Shown: positions 7,436 through 14,563, numbered from the stretch's first letter. The stretch: 23,862 nucleotides of DNA from an uncultured bacterium (GCA_905215595.1 CAJMQZ010000021.1:1-23862); one strand, 5' to 3'. The notes: a model not told the origin generated them from the letters alone. A program made the numbers and translations.

Positions 7436-8521
7436 TCATTTGGTATTTTTGTTGTCGTCTTTGTTTTCCTGTTCGGCGCGGTGCAGCATTTCCCGCAATG
7501 TGGGCAGGCTGCGCAGCTTTTTGCTGTGCCGGAGTTTCGGGTAGGCGCGCAGCATACGGCGCGGGCCCACGATGCGGGGGGTGCGCAGCAGCTGCGCCTG
7601 CATTTCCTCGCTGCGGGCTTGCAGCTCTGCCGCCAGCTGTTCCAGCTGCAGCAGCTCGGCGGCGCGCTCGGCAGTGCCCTTGGCGGCAAGACGGGCGGCG
7701 TTGGCAGCTTCGGCAGCGTTCAGGCGGGCGTCCTCGCTGGCGCGGCGGGCAGCCTCGGTAGCCTCGGCAGCCTTGGCGCGGATGGCGGCCATAGTCTCAC
7801 GGGCAGAGGGGCGCTTTCCGGCGGCATCCCGCGCCTCGGCGGCGGCAAGCTTGAATTGCAGCCGTCCCTCGTCCAGTTTCTGGTCGGCGTTCAGGGTGGT
7901 GGTGCCCAGCAGCTGGGTCATGGCATCGCTGACGGCGTGGATACTGTCGCCCAGCTGTTCCATGGTGTCCAGCGTATCGGCCAGTGCAGAGGCAGCAATG
8001 GCGGTAGCCACCACGTCTACTGCGTACACGGCGTACAAAAAGCACATGAGGATGACCCCCACAAAGGGCGGGATCAGGGCTACAAGGTCGGCCACCACCG
8101 GGTGCACGATGCGCATGACCACCAGCGTGCCCACACCCCACAGCAGGCAGAATTCCAGACAGATATAGCCCCCGATGTTAAAGGGGAAGTCGCTGTAATC
8201 CCACCAGCGGGTGTGGTAGAGCTTGTACAGTGCCCAGCCGCCCACCAGTTCCAGCGCACTAGGCAGGATGACGCCGCCTAGATACAGCAGCAGGATGCTG
8301 TGCTGCAAGGGCGTAAGGGCAAACAACACGATGATCATGCCAAAGCCGTAGATGGGGCAGACCGGGCCGTTGAGGAAGCCCCGGTTCACCAGCTGACCGG
8401 TGGTGGCGGCGGCATAGATGACCTCCAGACACCAGCCCATGCAGGAATAGATCAGGAAATAGGCCAGAATATGGTACAGCGAAAAGCCACATACCACGGT
8501 ATCGGTAAGAAAGCTTACCAT
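7436..8521 (-). CDS. CmpB-family (putative ABC transporter permease) membrane protein with long helical tail
   Basis: A 361-residue protein. The first ~175 residues carry five or six hydrophobic segments and the signature of the PF06541-type family: IYSCMGWCLEVIYA, then NRGFLNGPVCPIYGFG, a LELVGGW helix, TRWWDYSDFPFNIGGYICL and LLWGVG. The family is annotated as a putative ABC permease, but no ABC partner is adjacent and the true function is not established. Residues from about 190 onward are alanine- and glutamate-rich and likely form a cytoplasmic coiled coil; the last ~40 residues are basic. The ATG at 8521 was chosen over GTG at 8527 because GGAGG lies 5 bases upstream of the ATG and overlaps the GTG. 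It is the last gene of a minus-strand cluster with the small cysteine protein and trmB. Confidence 0.83.
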   Translation of the reverse strand: MVSFLTDTVVCGFSLYHILAYFLIYSCMGWCLEVIYAAATTGQLVNRGFLNGPVCPIYGFGMIIVLFALTPLQHSILLLYLGGVILPSALELVGGWALYKLYHTRWWDYSDFPFNIGGYICLEFCLLWGVGTLVVMRIVHPVVADLVALIPPFVGVILMCFLYAVYAVDVVATAIAASALADTLDTMEQLGDSIHAVSDAMTQLLGTTTLNADQKLDEGRLQFKLAAAEARDAAGKRPSARETMAAIRAKAAEATEAARRASEDARLNAAEAANAARLAAKGTAERAAELLQLEQLAAELQARSEEMQAQLLRTPRIVGPRRMLRAYPKLRHSKKLRSLPTLREMLHRAEQENKDDNKNTK

Positions 8522-8536
8522 AGGCACCTCCGTTCT

Positions 8537-8716
8537 TCAGTTCTGTTTGGATACGATCTTATATTCGTCCCCCGGCTCAAAAAAGGGACAGGCAGCGGTA
8601 TTGCGGGCAAGATAGCGCGCCATCTCGTCCTCGTCCAGCGCAGCGCCCTGCGCGCAGTAGTAGCTGCCGTATTCGTCCTGAATGTTGTTCAGGCACAGCT
8701 CACAGGGGTCAGACAT
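8537..8716 (-). CDS. Small cysteine-containing protein, DUF6472-like
   Basis: A 59-residue protein read from the sequence directly. It begins MSDPCELCLNN, has a Cys pair at positions 5 and 8 (CxxC), further cysteines at 21 and 43, the acidic DEDEMARYL segment, and ends GDEYKIVSKQN. This pattern matches the small DUF6472 family of clostridia as I recall it; four cysteines suggest a zinc or other metal site, but no function is known. Its ATG lies 8 bases inside the 3' end of trmB, with an AAGGA box just before it, so it is translationally coupled to trmB. The 15 bases between it and the next gene contain that gene's ribosome binding site. Confidence 0.78.
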   Translation of the reverse strand: MSDPCELCLNNIQDEYGSYYCAQGAALDEDEMARYLARNTAACPFFEPGDEYKIVSKQN

Positions 8717-9476
8717 TTCCTTCGCCTTCCTGCGCGGCGGCTTCGGCAGCGGCAGCTTCCCGCGCCATCCGCTTGAGCACCTTGGGGTCTACCCATGTCA
8801 CGCTGTCGGCACCGGGCTTTTTGCGGGCAATGAGCGCCTTGATCTTGATGCCCATTTCGGTGAACATGCCCTCGTGCTCGGTGCGGATGTTCCACTCCGG
8901 CTCGTTCTCGTGCAGGTCGTAGGTCATCCACTCGATGTCGTAGCCGGAAGCGGGGAAGTACTCCAGACTGTCGCGGAACAGGTCATCGTCATCGGTCTTG
9001 AAGTAGATCTCGCCGCCGTCCTTGAGGAACGCGCGGTAGTTGATGAGCTGGCGGGGGTAGGTCAGGCGGTGCTTGTGGGAAGAGCCGTTCTTGCTCCACG
9101 GGTTGCAGAAGTTGATGTAGATGCGGCTGACCGTATCCTCGGCGGTAATGACCCCCTTGATGCGCTCGATGTCGGTGCTCATGATCTTCACGTTGTCGAT
9201 GGGGCGGCCTGCAGCCTGATAGGCGGCTTCGATCTTGCGCTTGGCGAGGATGAGCACCTTATCGGTGATATCGATGCCCAGATAGTTGTTTTCCGGATGG
9301 GCGCAGGCCAGCTGGGAGATGAAGCCGCCTTTGCCGCAGCCCAGTTCCAGCACAAAGGGCTGCTCCGGGCGGGCGTACTGGGCGTGCCACTTGCCGCCCC
9401 AGATCAGCGGCTCGTGCACATGGAAGTCGGCTGCCATCAGCTCGTCGTGGGCATAGGGTTTGAAACGCATTCTCAT
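8709..9476 (-). CDS. trmB: tRNA (guanine-N7-)-methyltransferase
   Basis: A 255-residue SAM-dependent methyltransferase that forms m7G46 in the tRNA variable loop. It has the SAM-binding ELGCGKGGF (44-52), the IYINFCNPWSK and HKHRLTYPR segments of TrmB (about 118-141), and the C-terminal RTEHEGMFTEMG signature. It is slightly longer than the usual ~215-230 residues because of a C-terminal alanine/glutamate-rich tail (from about 238). The first ATG (9476) was preferred to the second, two codons later; AAGGAG lies 11 bases upstream. It is followed by the overlapping small cysteine protein. The product acts in the cytoplasm as a housekeeping enzyme. Confidence 0.94.
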   Translation of the reverse strand: MRMRFKPYAHDELMAADFHVHEPLIWGGKWHAQYARPEQPFVLELGCGKGGFISQLACAHPENNYLGIDITDKVLILAKRKIEAAYQAAGRPIDNVKIMSTDIERIKGVITAEDTVSRIYINFCNPWSKNGSSHKHRLTYPRQLINYRAFLKDGGEIYFKTDDDDLFRDSLEYFPASGYDIEWMTYDLHENEPEWNIRTEHEGMFTEMGIKIKALIARKKPGADSVTWVDPKVLKRMAREAAAAEAAAQEGEGNV

Positions 9477-9502
9477 AGTTTGTTGTTCTCCTTGATGTTG
9501 TG

Positions 9503-9694
9503 AACCCTCTCAGCCTCGCATTCGCTCGGCAGCTCCCCCGAAAGGGGGAGCTTTTTTGACCATAAGAGGGAAAGCTATCCGATTTTGCAATAGAAGCCCC
9601 CTGAGAGGAAAGACTTCCCCCGGTCGGGGGAAGATGTCGCGCAGCGACAAAAGGGGGAATCTGGCAACGCCATCAGGCGTTGACTGAGAGGGTT
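9503..9694. repeat. Interspersed inverted-repeat element, subfamily A, copy 1
   Basis: A 192-bp element with perfect 11-bp terminal inverted repeats (AACCCTCTCAG at 9503-9513, CTGAGAGGGTT at 9684-9694). Each half carries a terminator-like hairpin: AGCTCCCCC / GGGGGAGCT followed by T6 at the left, and CTTCCCCC / GGGGGAAG on the other strand at the right. The right end reaches into the stop codon of alaX (9693-9695). It fills most of the gap between alaX and trmB. Confidence 0.8.
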
Positions 9695-10877
9695 ATTTTT
9701 GCTCCCGCAAAAACGCCTCCACCTGCTCCGGGGTGGCGGCGCAGCTGCCCTGACAGATGCCGGGCTTGCCGCCGCCGCGTCCGTTCAGGGCGGCGTTCAG
9801 TGCTTTGGTCAGGGCGCGCACATCGCCGTCCCGCCGGGCAAGGCAGTAGCCGGTGCCCTTTTCGGTGGGGGTCAGAGCGGCGCACAGGCCGGTGGTGGCT
9901 TCGGTCAGACGGACAGCCAGCCGGTGCAGCCCGTCCGGGTCCAGCCCCGGCAGGGTACGGATGGCGTCCGCATCGGGCGCGGTCAGCTGCGCAAGGGCAT
10001 CAAACAGCTGGCTGCACAGTCCAAAGTGTGTAAATTTGAGTGCAGTATACTCATCGTAGACCCGGTGCACCGCCACAGCGGTCTGGTCGGCCTTGGCAGA
10101 AAGCAGTGCACCGATCTCCGCCTGCCGGGCGCGCATGGCCTGCGCCGCCGCCAGCGCACGGGCTCCGCACACCACGCTCAGCCGCACGCCGCCCTTGTAG
10201 TTCTCGCTGGCAAGGATCTTGATCTGCCCCACCTGACCGGTGGTGCGGGTATGAGTGCCGCAGCAGGCGCAGACGTCCGCGCCCGGGATGGTCACGATGC
10301 GCACCTGCCCCTCGATCTCTTTTTTAGAGCGGTAAACAAGAGCGGCAAGTTCCTCCCGGGTGGGGTAGCTGATGAGCACCGGCACATCCTGCCACACGAT
10401 GCGGTTGGCGGCAAGCTCCGCCTGCCGCAGCCCCTCGGGGCTGATGGGCACACTGGTGTCCATGCGCACCACCTCGGTGCCCACATGGAAGCCCACATTC
10501 TCCGCCCCGAACATCTGGTGCAGGATGCCGGAGAGGATATGCTCGCCGGTGTGCTGCTGCATTTTGTCAAAGCGCCAGTCCCAGTCGATGCAGCCGGAAA
10601 CGGCTGCGCCGGGCGCTGCGGCAGTTGGCAGGGCATCCACTGTATGCCAGATGACGCCCGCCTGCTCGTGGACGTCCAGCACCCGCAGCACCGTGCCGTC
10701 CGGCAGGGTCAGAGTGCCCCGGTCGGCGGGCTGACCGCCGCCCTCCGGGTAGAACACCGTGCCGTCCAGCGCGATGCGCCCGCCGCCGGTCTTTTCGTCC
10801 GGCTCTGCGGCAAGGATGACGCTTTCGCATTCCGTGCGGAAAGCGTCCTGCTCAAAGTATTTTTCTGTGCGCTGCAT
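9693..10877 (-). CDS. alaX: Alanyl-tRNA editing protein, AlaX-L type with DHHA1-like C-terminus
   Basis: A 394-residue free-standing editing enzyme that should hydrolyse mischarged Ser- or Gly-tRNA(Ala). Residues 1-95 form the AlaRS-like beta-barrel start (FYPEGGGQPADRG at 43-54), followed by the zinc-binding editing core: HTGEH (His109, His113) and CACCGTH (Cys205, His209). Residues ~250-394 resemble the DHHA1 tRNA-binding domain, with a GRGGGKPGICQGS glycine loop near the end. This long form is distinct from the short archaeal AlaX. The ATG at 10877 has AGGAGGT 9 bases upstream. The TAA stop codon overlaps the end of an interspersed repeat. It has its own candidate promoter and diverges from malQ. 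Confidence 0.92.
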   Translation of the reverse strand: MQRTEKYFEQDAFRTECESVILAAEPDEKTGGGRIALDGTVFYPEGGGQPADRGTLTLPDGTVLRVLDVHEQAGVIWHTVDALPTAAAPGAAVSGCIDWDWRFDKMQQHTGEHILSGILHQMFGAENVGFHVGTEVVRMDTSVPISPEGLRQAELAANRIVWQDVPVLISYPTREELAALVYRSKKEIEGQVRIVTIPGADVCACCGTHTRTTGQVGQIKILASENYKGGVRLSVVCGARALAAAQAMRARQAEIGALLSAKADQTAVAVHRVYDEYTALKFTHFGLCSQLFDALAQLTAPDADAIRTLPGLDPDGLHRLAVRLTEATTGLCAALTPTEKGTGYCLARRDGDVRALTKALNAALNGRGGGKPGICQGSCAATPEQVEAFLREQK

Positions 10878-10895
10878 AGCGCGAGTACCTCCTGT

Positions 10896-10923
10896 AAAAT
10901 AGAACGATTGACAATAGTGGCAA
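10896..10923 (-). promoter_or_regulatory. Candidate promoter for alaX
   Basis: On the minus strand, TTGCCA (10918-10923) and TATTTT (10896-10901) are separated by 16 bases, 19 bases before the start codon; this leaves just room for a short leader with the AGGAGGT site. Confidence 0.5.
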
Positions 10924-10941
10924 GAGTCTTTGCCGAGGGAT

Positions 10942-11095
10942 GTTCTCTTTTGACACCAAAAGAGAACCAGAAAAGTGCCAGCGATTTCGACGCGCTGGAG
11001 CCACGAAAAAGGGGCTGCTCGCCCCTTTTAACCCCAAAGCAGAGGGCTACACCGGAAAAAACTGAAGATTCACGCCTGTTCGGCGTGAAGATCTT
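10942..11095. other. Structured non-coding stretch in the alaX-malQ gap
   Basis: The 504-base gap between alaX and malQ has no credible gene. This part contains three clean stem-loops: GTTCTCTTTTG / CAAAAGAGAAC (10942-10967, 4-base loop), AAAAGGGGC / GCCCCTTTT (11007-11029), and TTCACGCC / GGCGTGAA (11069-11089) followed by GATCTTTT. The first is T-poor downstream on the plus strand; the last two look like terminators. No plus-strand gene lies upstream for them to close, so their role is unclear: remnant sequence or a small RNA are both possible. Confidence 0.5.
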
Positions 11096-11127
11096 TTAAC
11101 CGTTTTTTCCGGCTCCGCCGATTTGAA

Positions 11128-11264
11128 GCCCCTCAGTCGCTGCGCGACAGCTCCCCCCGGGGGAGCAAGCACGCCCGCAAACTTTACGGTTCAACCGGAA
11201 ACTTTGCCGCCATGCCAAAGGCGCCCCCTTGGGGGAGCTGCTGAGCGCAGCGAAGCTGAGGGGG
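11128..11264. repeat. Interspersed inverted-repeat element, subfamily B, copy 2
   Basis: About 137 bp, ends CCCCTCAG (11129-11136) and CTGAGGGG (11256-11263), inner arms CAGCTCCCCC and GGGGGAGCTG. The centre (GGAAACTTTGCCGCCATGCC) matches the centre of the copy at 4360-4497 in part. It lies between alaX and malQ, just upstream of the malQ promoter. Confidence 0.75.
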
Positions 11265-11302
11265 GTACCCCACAAAAACCAGTATACCACGATTTTTGCC
11301 TG

Positions 11303-11331
11303 TGGAAAATAGTTTGCGGTTATGTTATGAT
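11303..11331 (+). promoter_or_regulatory. Probable malQ promoter (extended -10)
   Basis: TGGAAA (11303-11308), 17-base spacer, TATGAT (11326-11331) preceded by TGT, giving an extended -10. It lies 50 bases before the malQ start codon. The same arrangement occurs at 13000-13028. Confidence 0.6.
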
Positions 11332-11381
11332 AGGAAGCAACGAATATTCCCGAAAATTGACAGCGAGGAAGGTAACGGATC

Positions 11382-12959
11382 ATGCGTGAAAGTGGTATTC
11401 TGATGCCGGTATCCAGTCTGCCCGGCCCTTACGGGATCGGCTGCTTTGGCAAGGCGGCATTTCAATTTGTGGATTTCCTGTCTGCGGCAGGACAAACGAT
11501 CTGGCAGCTGCTGCCGCTCAGCCCCACCGGCTACGGCGACAGCCCCTACCAGAGCTGCTCTGCCTTTGCGGGCAACCCCTATTTTGTGGACTTGGAAGCA
11601 CTGGAAAAAGAGGGCCTGCTGACCGCCGCAGATCTCAAGGCGGAAAGCTGGGGCAAAAACCCGCTGGAAGTGGACTATGGCACCTTGTACGTCAGCCGCT
11701 TTGCGGTGCTGCGCAAGGCCTACGCCGCATGGCGCAGCCAGTGCGCCGGGCTGCACGGCTGTGCCTACTACTACCCCGACGACTACTACGCCTTTACCCT
11801 TGCCAACGAGGACTGGCTGGAGGACTACGCCCTGTACATGGCGCTGAAGGTAGCCAACAAGATGAAGAACTGGGTGGAGTGGGACGCCCCCTACCGCCGC
11901 CGCGACAAGGCTGCACTGGCTGCCTTTGCCGCCGCAAACGAAGAGGAGATCGGCTTCTGGAAGTTTGTGCAGTATAAGTTCAGCGTCCAGTGGCAGGCCG
12001 TCAAGACCTACGCCAACGAGAAGGGCGTGCAGATCTTGGGCGATATCCCCATCTACGTCTCTGCCGACTCGGTGGACGCATGGGTGGGCGGCAAGCTGTT
12101 TGAGCTGGACGCCGACGGCCGCTTTGCCCGGGTGGCGGGCTGCCCGCCGGACTATTTCTCCGCAGACGGCCAGCTGTGGGGCAACCCCCTGTACGACTGG
12201 GCGTACCACAAAAAGACCGGCTACGCATGGTGGATCCAGCGGGTGCGCCACGCACTGGGCATCTACGACCTGCTGCGCATCGACCACTTCCGCGGCTTCG
12301 ATACCTATTGGGCCATCCCGGCGGACAGCACCACCGCCCGCACCGGCAAGTGGGAGAACGGCCCCGGCATGGAGCTGTTCGATGCACTGGAGGCCGCACT
12401 GGGCAAGCTGCCCATCATTGCCGAGGACTTGGGCGAACTGTTCCCCAGCGTGCGTAAGCTGCTGGCCGACAGTACCTTCCCGGGCATGAAGGTGCTGCAG
12501 TTTGCCTTCGGCGGCGGGGACAACGAGTATCTGCCCCATAACCACGTTAAGAACGGCGTGGTCTACCCCGGCACCCACGACAACACCACCCTGACCGACT
12601 GGTGGGAGAACGGCGCTTCCGAAAAGGAAAAGGCCACCGCCGCAGCCTATCTGCACCTGACCTCCTGCAAGCCCACCGCCAAGGAGGTGGCAGCGGTAAA
12701 GACTGCCGCCGCGCGCACTGCGCTGCTGCGGGCGGCGCTGGGCTCGGTGGCGGACAGAGCCATCATTCCCATGTACGACTGGCTGGGTCTGGGTGCCGAG
12801 GCGCACCTGAACACCCCGGGCAAGCTGGGCGGCAACTGGGCATGGCGCGCCAAGGCCGGTTTTGACTCCAAAGCCCTTGCCGCACAGATCGAAGCCGAGT
12901 GCGCCGTATACTGCCGCTGCAATGCAGACGTTCAAAACGTGAAAGAATTAGCAATCTGA
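11382..12959 (+). CDS. malQ: 4-alpha-glucanotransferase (amylomaltase)
   Basis: A 525-residue GH77 enzyme that transfers alpha-1,4-glucan segments between maltodextrins, releasing glucose; cytoplasmic. Family motifs are intact: the N-terminal GILMPVSSLPGPYGIG, LSPTGYGDSPYQS, the nucleophile Asp301 in LLRIDHFRGFD, the general acid/base Glu348 in IIAEDLG, and Asp400 in YPGTHDNTTLTDWW. Length fits the bacterial type without N-terminal extension. The ATG at 11382 has a GGAAGG box about 11 bases upstream and begins directly at the family's N-terminal motif. No other maltodextrin or glycogen gene is adjacent, so it appears to be a stand-alone gene with its own promoter. No clear terminator follows before the next promoter. 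Confidence 0.96.
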   Translation: MRESGILMPVSSLPGPYGIGCFGKAAFQFVDFLSAAGQTIWQLLPLSPTGYGDSPYQSCSAFAGNPYFVDLEALEKEGLLTAADLKAESWGKNPLEVDYGTLYVSRFAVLRKAYAAWRSQCAGLHGCAYYYPDDYYAFTLANEDWLEDYALYMALKVANKMKNWVEWDAPYRRRDKAALAAFAAANEEEIGFWKFVQYKFSVQWQAVKTYANEKGVQILGDIPIYVSADSVDAWVGGKLFELDADGRFARVAGCPPDYFSADGQLWGNPLYDWAYHKKTGYAWWIQRVRHALGIYDLLRIDHFRGFDTYWAIPADSTTARTGKWENGPGMELFDALEAALGKLPIIAEDLGELFPSVRKLLADSTFPGMKVLQFAFGGGDNEYLPHNHVKNGVVYPGTHDNTTLTDWWENGASEKEKATAAAYLHLTSCKPTAKEVAAVKTAAARTALLRAALGSVADRAIIPMYDWLGLGAEAHLNTPGKLGGNWAWRAKAGFDSKALAAQIEAECAVYCRCNADVQNVKELAI

Positions 12960-12999
12960 CGAAATTGTAAAATCTGCCGTAAAAATTTGTGCGTTTTGC

Positions 13000-13028
13000 T
13001 GGAAAAGCCTGTATTTCGATGGTATAAT
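13000..13028 (+). promoter_or_regulatory. Promoter for the degenerate GGDEF gene
   Basis: TGGAAA (13000-13005), 17-base spacer, then a perfect TATAAT (13023-13028) preceded by TGG, an extended -10. It lies within an AT-rich gap of about 150 bases after malQ. Confidence 0.68.
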
Positions 13029-13112
13029 AGCCGTAAGTTCCCGGATTTGTGGGGAAATTGGAATTTCGCCCGTCGGAAGCGGCGGCGCGTACTGATGATG
13101 GGGAAATTACAG

Positions 13113-13901
13113 ATGGACAGAGAATGGACAGAGCAGGATCTGCGCGCCTTTGCCGAGGGCGCACAGACTGCGTTTGAAACGGTATTGCTGGACGAGCTGC
13201 CACAGGACACCGGCTGGCAGGACGAGGGCTTACAGGTGAGTTATGCCCTGTGCAACGGCCGGGTAAGCTGCGTACTGCACCGCACGGTGCGGGCAGACGG
13301 CAAGCTGTGGCAGATCACCATGTCTGCCCCGCTGGCAGGCAACCTGCTGCCGGAGGAGCGCATGAGCGCCCGCGAGCGGGAACTGTGCCGCGAGGACCTG
13401 AACCACGATTTTCTTTCCGGCGTGTACAACCGCCGCTACCTTGAGACCGTGATCGCCGCCGAGCTGGACCGCTGGGCAGAGCAGGGGCGCAAGGCCGCTG
13501 TGGCGCTGATATCGCTGGATCACGGCGCACAGCTGCGGGACACCTACGGTCAGCCGGTCATGGATCAGCTGATCTGCTTTGTGGCAAACCAGTGGAAAAA
13601 GTATTTCGACATCCCGGGCAGTCAGATCGTCTGCCGCCTGACCGGTACCACCTTTGTGGTGGGCTGTCTGGATATGGACTGCGGCCAGCTGGCCGAGCAG
13701 ATGCGGAACATCTACGCCGATATGCCCCACGAGTGCATCACCTCCATGGGCATGATGAAGCGAGTGCCCTTTACCCTGAGCGTCGCAGTGGCAGGGCTGG
13801 ACGAGCTGGACAGCGCCGCCAACTGCTGGCAGCGCCTGTACGCCATCTGTGACGAGCGGCTGCGCGGCATCCAGATCTCCGGCGGCGATAAGATCTGCTA
13901 G
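13113..13901 (+). CDS. Protein with degenerate GGDEF domain
   Basis: A 262-residue cytoplasmic protein. Residues 1-90 form an uncharacterised N-terminal region; residues ~94-255 resemble a GGDEF domain, beginning with DLNHDFLSGVYNRRYL (95-110), which is the usual start of the domain. At the signature position it reads LTGTTFVVG (177-185), so the GGDEF residues needed for diguanylate cyclase activity are missing. It is probably a catalytically dead sensor or binding protein, inferred only from this. The ATG at 13113 was chosen because GGGGA lies 7-8 bases upstream; in-frame ATGs at 13095 and 13098 are alternatives with poor ribosome binding sites. The TAG stop codon is directly abutted by a 160-bp foldback element. 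It may interact functionally with the EAL/GGDEF protein, but nothing in the sequence shows that. Confidence 0.78.
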   Translation: MDREWTEQDLRAFAEGAQTAFETVLLDELPQDTGWQDEGLQVSYALCNGRVSCVLHRTVRADGKLWQITMSAPLAGNLLPEERMSARERELCREDLNHDFLSGVYNRRYLETVIAAELDRWAEQGRKAAVALISLDHGAQLRDTYGQPVMDQLICFVANQWKKYFDIPGSQIVCRLTGTTFVVGCLDMDCGQLAEQMRNIYADMPHECITSMGMMKRVPFTLSVAVAGLDELDSAANCWQRLYAICDERLRGIQISGGDKIC

Positions 13902-14061
13902 GGTGTATCTGAAAAGTCGAAAATTTAGTCTATTTCTACAAGCACAGCTGGATTTTGCGTTAAACAGCCTTGAAATCCATAAAGGATTCCTGCGGCTATT
14001 TGCCTTAAATCCCGCTTGCGCTTGCGAAATATTCGTCATTTTCTTTGTTTTCAGATACACC
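13902..14061. repeat. 160-bp foldback (MITE-like) element
   Basis: Perfect 14-bp terminal inverted repeats (GGTGTATCTGAAAA at 13902-13915, TTTTCAGATACACC at 14048-14061). The two halves remain imperfectly complementary all the way to a centre at about 13979-13983, so the whole element is one palindrome. It is AT-richer than its surroundings and encodes nothing recognisable. It begins at the base after the TAG stop of the preceding gene. No clear target-site duplication is visible. Confidence 0.75.
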
Positions 14062-14074
14062 TTAAACAACGTAT

Positions 14075-14120
14075 AAAATCCCCCTTTGGGCACATACTAG
14101 GTGCCAAAGGGGGATTTTTT
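14075..14120 (+). terminator. Terminator-like hairpin that contains the next gene's ribosome binding site
   Basis: Left arm ATCCCCCTTTGGGCAC (14078-14093) pairs with GTGCCAAAGGGGGAT (14101-14115) with one bulged G, followed by TTTTTT. It ends 2 bases before the ATG at 14123. The AAAGGGGGA of the right arm is also the only ribosome binding site for that gene. Confidence 0.75.
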
Positions 14121-14122
14121 GT

Positions 14123-14563
14123 ATGGAAAACCAGAAAAACGACAACCTGAACCTGCTGGAAGCCGTGGTGCAGAATACCGAGATGGGCAAGAACACCTTG
14201 GAACAGATCGTGCCGATGACCGACGATGTGCAGTTCAAGGCCGAGCTGCTGCGCCAGCGCAATGTGTACCACCAGCTCAATCAGGAAGCGCACACCGCCA
14301 TCGAGGCCTGCGGCGGCACCGCGCAGGGGCAGAGCGCCATGGCAAAGCTGAACACGAAAATGGGCATCAGTATGAAGACCCTCACGGATAAGTCCACCCG
14401 CAATCTGGCCGAGATGCTCACGCAGGGCAGCGGCATGGGGGTGGTGGACTGCGTAAAAAGCTGCAAGGACTACCCCAACGCCGCCCCGGGCGCAAAGCGC
14501 CTTGCCCAGCGGCTGCAGGACTTTGAAGAGGATAACCGCATCCAGCTGGAACGGTTTTTGTAA
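14123..14563 (+). CDS. Uncharacterised helical protein
   Basis: A 146-residue protein predicted by eye to be almost entirely alpha-helical and soluble, with no signal peptide. Heptad-like segments (NLLEAVVQNTEMGKNTLEQI, ELLRQRNVYHQLNQEAHTAI) and a C-terminal LAQRLQDFEEDNRIQLERFL helix suggest a four-helix bundle, perhaps ferritin-like / DUF2383-like, but I see no iron-ligand pattern and do not assign a function. Two cysteines (DCVKSCKD) lie near the third helix. The ATG at 14123 is preceded by AAAGGGGGA about 8 bases upstream, which is also the right arm of a terminator-type hairpin. A possible -10 (TATAAA, 14072-14077) lies at the left base of that hairpin, which would start the RNA within the left arm and release the site. 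Confidence 0.72.
   Translation: MENQKNDNLNLLEAVVQNTEMGKNTLEQIVPMTDDVQFKAELLRQRNVYHQLNQEAHTAIEACGGTAQGQSAMAKLNTKMGISMKTLTDKSTRNLAEMLTQGSGMGVVDCVKSCKDYPNAAPGAKRLAQRLQDFEEDNRIQLERFL

Noticed and set aside
11325..12935. A minus-strand open frame of 536 codons opposite malQ
   Set aside because: Antisense shadow of malQ, which has all GH77 catalytic motifs.
13902..14061. Insertion sequence
   Set aside because: Has terminal inverted repeats but is only 160 bp, encodes no transposase and shows no clear target duplication; called a foldback element instead.
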